DNA of 64,000 nucleotides from assembly GCF_030867095.1 (NCBI RefSeq), contig NC_081831.1, forward strand, positions 67,966,716 to 68,030,715, read 5' to 3'. The translations under genes and the position numbers were made by a program. The DNA comes from Alligator mississippiensis (taxonomy: Eukaryota; Chordata; Crocodylia; Alligatoridae). Positions 24,480 through 57,995 of this stretch are shown one piece after another; the first letter of the stretch is position 1; each line of letters starts with the position of its first letter. A model generated the notes under the pieces. That model had not been told where the DNA came from. It made no database searches and worked only from the letters and a program-made list of their open reading frames with translations.

Positions 24480-26850
24480 CCCGTTATTTAGGTTGCCTAA
24501 CATATGTGGCTTGAGGTGCAACAAACTGCACATCTTCGTGTGCCCTTTGAGGTTAAGACAGGAGTTAAGCAAGGCTGTGTCATTTCTCCAACACTCTTCT
24601 TGCAATGATTTTTTTTTTTTTTTTTTCTTGTGATGGACAGCAAGGTGATCCCTCTGTAACTTCCACATTTGGACTTGTAGTCTTTCTTGAAAATTGTCAT
24701 GATCATGGCTTCCCTGAGGTCAACTGGGATTTCCTCATTGTTCTAGGCCCTTAAGATGAAAGTGTGGAGCTGTGATATGAGCTCCTCTCCCCTGTTTGAA
24801 GATTTTGGTGGAGATTCCATTAGCTCCAGATCTCTTGTCATTCTTTATCTGTTTGACCAAGTGAGGAAAGCCATCAAAGGTTGTAGGGTTTCCAAGATCA
24901 TTTCTGACTGTGTTGCAGGATGGAGTTTAGAGCACTTTTGTCAACCACAGTCTTGTCTGAAAAGGTTGTAAAAACACTCCTTCCAACAGGCATTGATAGC
25001 TCCCCTTTCCTTGATCGGGTGTTCTTCATCCTTTAAATGTTGAGGGGGTTGTCCCTGAGTGCTTAGACTGTAGATGGCTGTGGCATTAAACTGTGCATAT
25101 CTTGGATGTCAGCCAGATGTTGAATCTCCTTGGCCTTGTCTTCCCACCATCTGTTCTTCATATCACTAGGTTCTCCTTTGGATCTCTGCCTTAATTTGAT
25201 GATTCAGTTTCTTTTGCTTAGAGTTGACCTTTGTCCTACCAAGCACAAAAGGCCTTCTGCTTGTGGTTGATCAACTCTTAGATCTTCTGGTGATTCTCAT
25301 CAAACCAGTCATGATGTTTCCTGGTAGAGAGCTCAAGCTGCTCTTAACAAGCACTGATGATGGTGGACTTGGAAGGTACACTAAGAAGTGTTGACATTCT
25401 CCTACTGTTATTGATTGGAATTTGAGAGGGTTTTTTTTTTTTTTCATTTGAGGCACTGGTAGAAGAGGTTTTGCTTAATTGCGTTCTTGAGTCCTTCAAA
25501 GTTGATCCTCTGTCAGCATTGTTTCTGCTGCACCTATCATTTGGGAGCCAGTTTGAATTGCATAACCGAGTGGATGAGTTGGTGATCAGTCCAGCAATCA
25601 TCAGCTCCTAGCATAGGTCAGGTGATGCGGACATCTTTGCAATCCCAGGCATGAACAGTGATGTAGTCACTGAAGTGTCAGTCAAGTGCCAATGCTTGAA
25701 TTGCGGGTGTTGCCATGACATCTTTTGTCTGTTTTTCAATGTCTGTGGAATGGGGTGGTGGCGATGCCAAGTCTGTGTTCTGTACATTTGGTCAAAAGGA
25801 GGATGCCACTGGAGTTGATCGTTCCTACTCCTTCCTTGCTGATGGTTCCATTCCAGAGCTTGGAGTCCCTTCCAACACTGGAATTTAAATCACCAAGAAG
25901 AAGTCTGTCTCCCTCTAGAATGCCAGAAAGGATTTGGTCAAGGTTGGTGTAGATTTCTCCTTGGATTTGCTGGCAGTATTCAGTTGGGGCACATGCACTG
26001 ATGAGTGGCATATTGGATCCCTGACAGTTTAAGATGGAGAGTCATGAGGTAGTCGTTTAATTCCAATAGGGAACTCACTGAGTTGGCTTATGAGTTCATT
26101 CTGGATTCTGTGAAGCTGGTGTTCTGACATTGATGAAGAAATCCAAATCTCAAATATGCAAATGCAACCTTCCGGCACCTGAGGAAATGGGCGTTTGAAG
26201 ATTGTGACATGAGATCCGATACCAAGCTCATGGTTTATCAAGCAGTTGTGATCCCCACCTTACTATACAGATCTGAGACTTGAACAATTTACAGGAGATG
26301 TCTCAAATCTCTGGAGAAGTACCATCAATGCTGCCTGTAGAGTATCCTTCAAATCCAGTGGGTAGACAATGCAATATTGGCGGCATCTTACAAGTAAACG
26401 GTATGATCATCCCCTCAATGCTCATCTGATAACTTTGCTGGGCCAGCCATGTCATCCAGATGTCTGACTCTAGACTCCCAAAGCAAGTTGTATTCTCCCA
26501 CCTTAGTCAAGGCATACGCTCAAGAGGGAAAGCACTTCAAGGATGTCTTCAAGGCCAACTTGAAAAAATGCAATATTGATATCAACTCATGGGAGGTTAT
26601 TGCTCAGGACCACACCAAATGGAGGAAGAGTCCTTTTGCAAGGATCTCAATACTTCCATCTCCTGTGGTCGTCATAAGGTTTTGAAAGATGGGAGCAGCA
26701 GAAGCAGCATGTCGCAGACTGAACCAAGAACCCAGAGCCACCCACTCTACATGGAAAGATGTCAGATCTGCAGCAGTCTGTCAATCCCTGATGGGTCTGG
26801 TGAGCCATCTTTGTACCCACAGATAAGACAGTCATGGAAGACTATCATTC
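24480..26850. mobile_element. rearranged non-LTR retrotransposon (endonuclease/RT, CFDP2-like type)
   Basis: Three parts of one kind of LINE lie here in mixed orientation. On the plus strand at about 24537-24606 is the RT segment PFEVKTGVKQGCVISPTLF. A T-run follows at 24608-24627. On the minus strand from about 26130 down to 24630 are an exonuclease/endonuclease-type domain (GDLNSSVGRDSKLWNG, GVGTINSSGILLL, then DDCWTDH) and the first RT block (CGSYRGITLLSI). On the plus strand from about 26140 to 26850 is the RT C-terminal region (MVYQAVVIPTLLY, then FKDVFKANLKKCNID). All are broken by stops and frameshifts. The family resembles elements often annotated as craniofacial development protein 2-like; the clade assignment (RTE-like) is tentative. 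Confidence 0.75.
25736..26011 (-). pseudogene. LINE endonuclease domain fragment
   Basis: An open minus-strand stretch of 91 codons. It carries the apurinic-endonuclease-like core with LLLGDLNSSVGRDSK and a GVGTINSSGILLLTKC segment characteristic of the EEP endonuclease of non-LTR elements. The frame is lost on both sides: upstream residues (SQLSEFPIGIKRLPHDS, about 26035-26085) and downstream residues (DDCWTDH, about 25585) are in other frames. Confidence 0.7.
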
Positions 26851-26854
26851 TCAT

Positions 26855-27094
26855 GGAATCACAGAAAATGTGGGTTGGAAGGGACCTCAGGAGGTCATCT
26901 GATCCAACCCCTTCCTCAAAGTAGGACCAGCCCCAACTAGATAATTCCAGCTAGGGCTTCGTCAAACCGGGCCTTAACCTCCAAGGATGGAGATATCACA
27001 ACCTCTCTGGGTAACCTGTTCCAGTGCTTCACTACCCTCCTAGTGAGAGGCTGTTTTTTCTTTTTCCTAATATCCAACTTAAACCTCCCTATCT
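26855..27094 (-). mobile_element. outer, older CR1 fragment, left part
   Basis: On the minus strand this is a CR1 3' end: GGTTGGAAGGGACCTCAGG near 26873, GTCATCTGATCCAACCCC, then the block ending AACTTAAACCTCCCT near 27090. It breaks off where the plus-strand CR1 begins and resumes at about 28941 (TGCAACTTGAGACCATTGC). Confidence 0.88.
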
Positions 27095-27431
27095 AGTCTC
27101 TTTTTATGACCAGGTTACAAAACACCTGGACACAGGAGGAGGGGTGGATATCGTATACTTAGACTTCAGGAAGGCCTTCGATATGGTATCCCACCCCATA
27201 CTGGTGAACAAGTTAAGAGGCTGTGACTTGGATGACTACACAGTCCGGTGGGTGGCGAATTGGCTGGAGGGTCGCACCCAGAGAGTCGTGGTGGAGGGGT
27301 TGGTCTCGACCTGGAAGGATGTGGGCAGTGGGGTCCTGCAGGGCTCGGTCCTTGGACCGATACTCTTTAATGTCTTCATCAGTGACTTGGACGAGGGAGT
27401 GAAATGTACTCTGTCCAAGTTTGCAGATGAC
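27095..27431 (+). mobile_element. middle CR1, 5' part (reverse transcriptase)
   Basis: 5'-truncated inside ORF2. It encodes [31 protein letters not shown] and [19 protein letters not shown] up to KFADD, that is, RT palm motifs including the catalytic D and the FADD box. The run stops at ATGAC (27427-27431), where a minus-strand CR1 has inserted, and resumes at 28060. Confidence 0.92.
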
Positions 27432-28059
27432 TTTCATAGATTTCATAGACATTAGGGCTGGAAGGGACCTCGGAAGATCATCGAGTCCAGCCCCCCGCCC
27501 AAAGGGCAGGAAGTCAGCTGGGGTCATAGGATCCCAGCAAGATAACCATCCAGTTTCATCTTGAAGGTGTTCAATGAAGGCGCTTGAACGACCTCCGGTG
27601 GCAGGCTGTTCCAGAACTTGGGGGCTCGGACAGTAAAGAAATTCTTCCTTATGTCCAGCCTGAAACGATCTTGTAGTAGTTTGTGACCATTCGTCCTCGT
27701 CATCCCTTGGGGCGCTCTGGTGAACAAAGTTCCCCCAGATACTGGTGGTCACCCCTGATAAACTTGTAGGTGGCCATCAGATCACCCCTGAGCCTGCGCT
27801 TTTCCAGGTTAAAGAGCCCCAGGGCTCTCAGCCTGTCATCGTAGGGTCTGCTTCCCTGACCTCTGATCATGCGTGTGGCTCTTCTCTGGACTCTCTCAAG
27901 CTTCTCCACATCCTTTTTGAATTGTGGAGCCCAAAACTGGACGCAGTACTCCAGCTGCGGCCTCACTAAGGCCGAGTACAGGGGGAGAATGACGTCCCGG
28001 GATTTGCTTGAGAAGCATCTATGGATGCAAGCCAGCATTTTGGTCGCTTTACTAGCTTT
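27432..28059 (-). mobile_element. innermost CR1, inserted into the middle CR1
   Basis: This minus-strand, 5'-truncated copy is 628 bp. Its 3' end lies at 27432 (TTTCATAGATTTCATAGAC). It encodes the RT C-terminal region: [19 protein letters not shown], then FRLDIRKNFFTVRAPKFWNS. The host sequence is duplicated as ATGAC on both sides (27427-27431 and 28060-28064), which fixes the borders. Confidence 0.93.
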
Positions 28060-28940
28060 ATGACACAAAGCTATGGGGAGATGTGGACATGCTGGAGGGC
28101 AGGGAACAGCTGCAAGCAGACCTGGACAGGTTGGACAAGTGGGCAGAAAACAACAGAATGCAGTCCAACAAGGAGAAATGCAAAGTGCTGCACCTAGGGA
28201 GGAAAAATGTCCAGCATACCTACCGCCTAGGGAATGACCTGCTGGGTGGCATGGAAGCGGAAAGGGATCTTGGAGTCCTAGTGGACTCCAAGATGAACAT
28301 GAGCCGGCAGTGTGACGAAGCCATCAAAAAAGCCGATGGCACTTTTATCATGCATCAGCAGATGCATGACAAATAGGTCCAAGGAGGTGATACTTCCCCT
28401 CTATCGGGCGCTGGTCAGACCGCAGTTGGAGTACTGCGTGCAATTTTGGGCGCCACACTTCAAGAAGGATGCGGATAACCTGGAGAGAGTCCAGAGAAGG
28501 GCCACTCGCATGGTTAAGGGCCTACAGACCAAACCCTACGAGGAGAGACTAGAGAAACTGGACTTTTCAGCCTCCGCAAGAGAAGGTTGAGAGGCGACCT
28601 TGTGGCTGCCTATAAGTTCATCACGGGGGCACAGAAGGGAATTGGTGAGGTTTTATTCACCAAGGCGCCCCGGGGGGGTTACAAGAAACAATGGCCACAA
28701 GCTGGCAGAGAGCAGATTTAGATTGGACATTTGGAAGAACTTCTTCACAGTTCGAGTGGCCAAGGTCTGGAACGGGCTCCCAAGGGAGGCGGTGTTCTCC
28801 TCTACCCTGGGGGTCTTCAAGAGGAGGTTAGATGAGTATCTAGCTGGGGTCATCTAGACCCAGCACTCTTTCCTGCTTATGCAGGGGGTCGAACTCGATG
28901 ATCTATTGAGGTCCCTTCCGACCCTAACATCTATGAATCT
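28060..28940 (+). mobile_element. middle CR1, 3' part
   Basis: This continues the element of 27095-27431 directly after the duplicated ATGAC ([10 protein letters not shown]). It encodes [19 protein letters not shown], then [19 protein letters not shown] and [19 protein letters not shown], and ends LDEYLAGVI and stop at 28855-28857. The CR1 3' UTR and terminal CATCTATGAATCT follow, ending near 28940. One frame change lies near 28340-28375 and another near 28560-28600. Confidence 0.92.
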
Positions 28941-28990
28941 GACTGCAACTTGAGACCATTGCTCCTTGTTCTGTCATCCCTTGACTGCAA
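28941..28990 (-). mobile_element. outer, older CR1 fragment, right part
   Basis: TGCAACTTGAGACCATTGC and CTTGTTCTGTCATCC continue the minus-strand CR1 interrupted at about 27094. The fragment fades out near 28990. Confidence 0.8.
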
Positions 28991-30570
28991 GGGATTGCTG
29001 ATGAGCATATAATTGACTAAATCTGCTCAAAGAATATCTTAGGCATTTTGTAACTAGGTGGAAATTTATCCAGATGCATTTGAATCATCTGAATGTTCCT
29101 CTTACTTAGCCAATAAAAGAGATCGCCCTAAGAAATCCTTGCCTCTCGCAAGCATTAATTAATTCTCGATTATTCAGGTACATAAATGTAAAATTTAAAT
29201 GTTGAAATCAAACATTTCCACGTTTTTATTTGGTACATAGTCTTATGAATCTCTCTTCCTTTACTGCAGATTGAATCGACATTGAAGAAGATTCAGTCAT
29301 AACTTCTAGATAGTGTAAGTGTATTTTACTATTCATATGCTAAATCAAAAGTTTCAAATGTCCTTCTCTCATTGGAAAATGTATTACTAACTTCTGCTAT
29401 ATTTTTTTTTTTTTTTTAATTTCAAGTTGTATCGAGAAAACTACCTAAACACCCCATTTAGATTTAATTGCTACAGATATTTATTCTAAGTAAAAACTTC
29501 CACAAATCCAGCCTCTGCTTATTTTATGGCAGATAACACTCTGACTAGAGTACTCATTCATAATGGTAAGGCAAGCAACTGCAATGCCTTGTCACAAATT
29601 ACGAGCCATTCCCTCCTGTATAAGCACATTGGTCAACCCAATTTCATTTTCTGTCAAGATGTGTTGTGTCAAACTCCATTAATCTGGAATATTTGTCAAA
29701 GGATATGGTCCTTCCGCCTGTCTTTTTTAACTTCCTGAGTTCCGATTCTGCTGTCTTACTGAGGCTGAGGAATACTTGCTCCAAAGAGATCTTTAGTTTT
29801 AATAAGAGTGCCAAGGTATTATTCAACCTGAGTAAAGGCAGCAGAACCATGCCTATCATATCAGTAGTTTGCATTAGTGCACAATAGTCTGTTCTTTGAT
29901 CCAGTTGCTGTTGCATGCTTTTGTTTCTTGATGGGGGGAGAAGATGACTGAATTCCCTTTAAAATGCTTGTTTTGGCACATTGTAGTGTCTGTTACCATT
30001 GCGCACTAGAGCTTTAACTGTAATCTTGGCACTTCTGCTGCTTTTTGTTCTGTGTACAACCTGAGCTACTTTGGCTGGAATGCTGAATTAACTGGAATGA
30101 AATTATTAAAATGTTTTAAGACCCAATAATCAGCCTTTTTCCTTCATTTGAAGGGGCTGGAGCTTGGAGTACAAAAAACTAACGTATAGTGGTCTCTCCA
30201 AAAGATCTACCGCTTTTTGTAAAGTAATAGAATTCAGACACAACTACTACAGGATTTCTGTGTATGCGTATAGAGTACAAAAGTGGCAGTTAAATTATTA
30301 GTGAAAGTGAAGTGAGACGCAACTTATGTTCTATTTGAGCAAATCTTCAGTTTGCTTTTTAATACCATCAATACAATGAAACTTGATTTGAGCACCCTTT
30401 CTGACTAATACCTTGTGGATGTTTTTGTGTTACTGAGGTGGCCTGCTAATAAAGGGGAACAGAATTTTAAGGACATTTTGAAGTGTGCTAAGAAGGCAGG
30501 CCAAGGTGTTACTGTGTGAAAATCTTGGGTAGAACATTATTGGCTCTTGTATTTAGACAAAACTATACAT

Positions 30571-30601
<31 letters not shown>

Positions 30602-30992
30602 AGCCATCTGAATTTGTTGTAATCCATTTCTTAGCATATAGCATGGCATATTTGGGGGATAATTTTAAATAGTCAATCTCTCATGTTTTGTTTAATTAAA
30701 CGAAACTATGTTAATGAATGCTGCCTGACTGCAAGTGTTCCTGTACTGTTAAGAAAAACACTGTTCTATATTAATACTTAGTGTTGCTACTACCTTTTAG
30801 TTTGTGCTGCTGTTGCCCTTAATTTGAATCTCTAGGTACAATCTCCCTTGAGTGATTGGTTGCGTATATAATATTAAAATGCTGGGTTTGTTTGCATGTT
30901 GCTTATTTTTTAATGGAGATTTGAGAATTTCCCTGCTCTGTTTATCAGGCACTGTCTTTGCAGGTGGGGAGAAGATGGGTCTTGTTCTAAAG
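28991..30992. other. no gene seen; long poly(C) tract
   Basis: AT-rich sequence. A C26 run occupies 30576-30601. An open minus-strand run of 90 codons at 29644-29916 has no recognisable domain. Confidence 0.55.
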
Positions 30993-31159
30993 CAGGGGCA
31001 GACAAAATGTGGCTCGCCAAGCTATTCTATCCAGCCCGTGAGGCCCTTTAAAAAATTTAGAAAATTAATATTTATCTGTCCCTGACTGCTTGTCATGCAG
31101 CTCTTGATGGCTTGTCAAAACTCAGTAAGCGGCCCTCTGCCTGAAATTTCCCACCCCTG
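30993..31159. mobile_element. short hAT MITE
   Basis: The 167-bp element has ends CAGGGGCAGACAAA and ATTTCCCACCCCTG. It is flanked by TTCTAAAG (30985-30992) and CTCTAAGG (31160-31167), an 8-bp duplication matching at 6 of 8 positions. Confidence 0.8.
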
Positions 31160-32109
31160 CTCTAAGGCAGTCAGCACCACTCCCATGTGTTCATCTCCTG
31201 TATGGCATTCATGACCTTCATCTGTACAAGATGCAAGATAAGGCTTGTGGATTTGAACCAGCCTCCCATATATCAAAGCAGACTAGTACTAGGTCATTTG
31301 ACTCATCCCAGCCATTTTGTTCGTTTAACCTCTGCCAAGGAATTCTCATGTTGAGAGTCCATGCTCAAGTAGTTGTGGGTGTGTTTAACTCTAGAACAGC
31401 TATTAGAGGATTTTAATGTTGTATTGGAAGATGAATTGGTTTCTAGTTTATATGAGAACCCTTAAATATGTATTTAATGTTAAAAGCCTGGCACAGGATC
31501 CTAACACTTACAGTGAATTACTAAGTCCTGTTTTTAGGTTCAAATGTAGTTGGTGAGGTGAAGCTAGAGGAAATAGGTGTATGGCTATTGCATAGCAACT
31601 TGGTTTATAGTGTGTGGATTTTTATTTTTAAGACTTCTTTTTATTAATGTGCTTTATTCTAACCACTAAGTTGATATACATTTATTCTGAAACTCTACTT
31701 ACAAAAGTGCACCACATCTTTTCTAGCAGTAGCACAAATATTTAAGGGAAAAGTGGCTGACCTTTGACCATAATTACACAACTCTAGGATTGCTCAAGTA
31801 GCTTAAATGCAATATTTTGATATAAAGGACAGAGTGCACCTCAAAAGCCCTGAAACATCATTTATACAGAGATACAGGGAAAGCCTTTTGAAGAGTAAAT
31901 ATTTGTGGATGTAATAACCGAGTATGTAAAGACTCCTCCTCTTCAGTCTTTAAGCCATCTCAAACCAGTTACTTCAACCTTCTTTGTCTGCATGCTGAGT
32001 TGAAATAGTAAAGAATTGAAACTAATGGATTGATTTGTGGCATTACTAATCTGTTTTAATTTTTTTTTTTTCTCCCCCTGCTCTCTGCTTGGCTGATCTT
32101 CACCCACAG
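31160..32109. other. upstream intron sequence of ACSL4, no other feature
   Basis: AT-rich sequence ending in a pyrimidine tract (about 32058-32100) and CACCCACAG at 32101-32109, the likely splice acceptor of the first coding exon. Confidence 0.5.
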
Positions 32110-32299
32110 GTGTCTACTGTTGGCTTGCAAAGGTTACTAATATTTTAGCTGTTGCCCTAAATCTGATCTACCTTAGCTTCATTCATTGTTGCTTCTTTGA
32201 CTACACTGCCACTGTTGCTGCTTTCACTGTTGCCTTCTTCAGAGTAGTCCTCAGCACAAAGGATAAGAGACTTTTTTTTTTTTCTTTTAAATATCCACT
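32110..32299 (+). other. ACSL4: ACSL4 5' UTR part of the first coding exon
   Basis: A good acceptor (long pyrimidine tract, CACCCACAG) ends at 32109, which would give 190 nt of leader before the start codon. A second acceptor-like site, CTTCTTCAG ending at 32242, would give a shorter leader. The sequence has no CpG island, so the promoter and first exon probably lie upstream, perhaps outside the window. Confidence 0.5.
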
Positions 32300-55114
<22,815 letters not shown>

Positions 55115-57400
55115 GCTTCTCAGCTATATTGACTAAAAAACTGTGCAGAAGGTTTCTTCTCATATCCTCCACAACCAAACTTAAGCCTCAGAAGTTTGGA
55201 CCTCCTTATCTACTGTAGACACCACGTGCAGGTTAAGACAGTACGTGAAATTGTCAGACTTCCATAACCTTTGAAGCCAAGAGCTGAAGGGAAAATGCTT
55301 TTTTTTTTTTTTTTTTTAATGAATCAGACCTAGCTGCTAGCAGAAAACAGACACTTAAATTCTATAATTATCATCTCCAGCTTTGAGTTAGATAGGATTG
55401 TATGAAACAGTGTGACTAGAGCACTAGGTTTTTTTTTCCTGATGTTTCTGTAGCACATTCCAAGTTTTGTTTTGTTTTTTTTACATCAGCTGTTCTCTCC
55501 CAAATTTTCCCTTAATATCCGAAGAGTTAAAATGTTGATTTAACTCATCTGTGGTGAGATCCATGGAAGAGCAAGGTACTTGGTGAGGAAGACTACATTT
55601 TAATATTTGCACTGTTTAATGAAATAGGGTGAAGATAAACTGGGAGAAACTAAACACCAATCTTTGCAGCTTTCAGTGTTGGTCTAATACCTGGTATCTT
55701 GGGTCCTTTTTGTTATAAAAAGATGCCTGTCAAACTTCATATTTTCCAACATTACCTAAAAGACATGAAGGATGCCTATATATGTACAGAGAGGCTGCTC
55801 AGATGCGCTGTAACACGTTGGAGCAGACTTGATTTAATTGAGTCTACTGGAGCATGGTAATTACCACACTCCAGCATCAGTGTCCCCGCCACCATTTTTC
55901 AGCACGGGGACACTGATACATGTGATGCTTGGGGCACTTTAATTAGAGCAGCTCTTGGAGCCACTTTAAAGCACCCTGCCTCCCAGAGCGTGTCTATAAA
56001 TGCCCAAAGACCCTTTATCATTAATCCCTTCATGGCTAAGGGGAATAAGCTGGAGAATATAGCAAAGCATTTGGGCCCAATTCTGGAGACTACCATTGTG
56101 TAGCCCCTTGTATATTTGGAATCTGAGAGTCAAAGGTAATTCAATTTACAACACCCCTCCCTCCCTCCCTCCCTGCCCCACTACATCCTGCCATGAACAC
56201 AGCTCAGCAAGATCCAAAAATTGGAACTACAGATGATTAGCTAAATGTTCATTACAAACCATGGAATTTTTGTGCTGCAGAATTATTATTATAGGGCACT
56301 AAAACTGCATTGCTGATGGATGGAATCTTCTGCACATTAGTTAATATCTTGAATATTTACAGTGCCTAAAAGGGAGCATAAATTACACTTACTTACTGAA
56401 TTAGTAAAGGTGAACTGAAAGGCTCTTAAAAATAGTTAATTGTAACTTCATTCTTCAGGTGTTCTGTGAATGACTGACTGATTTAACTCTTTGATATACA
56501 TTTTAAAAGGTTTTTTCTTTTTTTATTTAACTTTCCAAGATGTTCCTATTCCTACAGCACTTTCAGCTTTAACACAAAGATTTATGTAAAATTAAAGCTT
56601 CCTTCCACTGGAAAAGCTGCTGATACTAGTAAGGTCACAAACTAGATACAGAGCCAGGATCTTAGCAGGCAGGCGATGGCTGAACCAGACAGCTGACTCT
56701 AAACTAACATTCTTGCTGTGGGATCGTTAGACTCTAATCCTCTCAACTTTTACATACACATGTAACTTTACCTTGTAGCACTATTCATGTGAGCAAAATG
56801 TGTAAGCTGACAGGATCAGGGTCTAAACTAGCATTTTGTATTACCTGTTTATAAAGGGATTTCTGTTCACCTTTTAGATGTCAGTCAAAACAAGCTGCAG
56901 TTGGAAGCCAAGTTTCCTGTTGTCTTGTTTTACCTGTGGAGGATGATCTAGGTGTCCAGTTAAGGAACTTGGTGTGCTGTGGGTTATATTAAAACAAGGG
57001 GACAAATCACTTCAGCCAGAACTTTGTTTGGGGGTTTTTTTGAAAATCCTGTTTTAATAACTGGAAGTTGTAGATGTGCTAAGATGGGAGGGAGGGATAC
57101 GATTTAATAATGGTTTGCCATTTTGTGTGCAACAACCATTATTATGTCGCTTCAGAACAGTTTTGTGTGTTGGTTTTTGGGTTTTTTTTAAACTCTGGGC
57201 TCGTGCGTCCTTGCTCGTTGTTCAGACTTAAACCATAAATACTGTAAAAAGTGGAAACTCTTGATACTGTTCTGTTTTTGCACTTTTTCTTAATCATTTA
57301 TATATGTCGCTTACATTTTGTACAGATGTGACCCTCAACTGCGATTATAACTTGAAGTATTTATAAGTTTCTTCTATTCATAATATTTTTAAGTGTTGTG
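55115..57400 (+). other. ACSL4: ACSL4 3' UTR (end uncertain)
   Basis: AT-rich sequence follows the stop codon. ATTAAA occurs at 56988-56993; no canonical AATAAA is seen in the stretch. Human ACSL4 has a 3' UTR of over 2 kb, so an end near 57.0-57.4 kb is reasonable. A repeat relic lies inside it at 55798-56010, and a CCCT-type run at about 56155-56174. Confidence 0.45.
55798..56010. repeat. interspersed repeat inside the ACSL4 3' UTR region
   Basis: GATTTAATTGAGTCTACTGG, CCACCATTTTTCAGCACGGG and TTAATTAGAGCAGCTC are shared in part with 5620-5710 and 370-440. It probably derives from a non-autonomous DNA element, but no clean ends are visible. Confidence 0.45.
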
Positions 57401-57612
57401 TATATGATGGTTAAAAGGACAATTATCTGGTAATGCTACCTGAGTGAAGGGTTTTGTAAGAAATTTCTCTTCAGTATGTAGTGGTTTAAAAGAGCTGGGC
57501 AAGCTTTTTCCTTATTCAAGGTGTATGCAGATCTTTTTTCTCAACTAACTTTCAAAGTGGGGGGGGGGGGAACCCACAGGTTACTAGGCGGTCCCTTCCT
57601 CTGGGGACCAGT

Positions 57613-57995
57613 TCCCATATTTACTCGAATACCACGTGCACATTTTCCCCCCCAGAAAACAGCCCTCCAAAATTGGGGTGTCTTAAGGGGCAGGGAGGGG
57701 AGAAGCTGATTTTTTTTTTTTCTCCCTTTATTGGAATAGAAACATGGACAAATGGAAGCAGGGAGACACTGCTGCAAGATAGCTGCCCTGCTTCTTCCTC
57801 TACTGGCCGCAAGGAAAGAGGGGTAGAGTTCACCCTTCAGGGTCAGCTAGCGCGTTAACCCTTTCACAGCCACGGCTGCCGGAGTCAGGATCCGCTGCAG
57901 TCCATGTTTTAGCCAGGGCTGAAAAAAATACATTTTCTTCATAATAAGATGGGTGTCTCATTTGGGGGGCAGGTGCTATGCGAGAAAATACGGTA
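57613..57995. mobile_element. MITE with inverted ends, TATTTACTCG type
   Basis: The left end, CCCATATTTACTCGAATACC, is matched inversely by GCGAGAAAATACGGTA at the right end (57979-57994). The interior has C- and T-rich runs and coding-like noise only. The family is probably a Tc1/mariner-like MITE; the flanking duplication is not clear. Confidence 0.65.

Noticed and set aside
27024-27455. A host gene at 27.0-27.5 kb
   Set aside because: The 143-codon frame is CR1 reverse transcriptase with extra residues at each end from neighbouring CR1 fragments.
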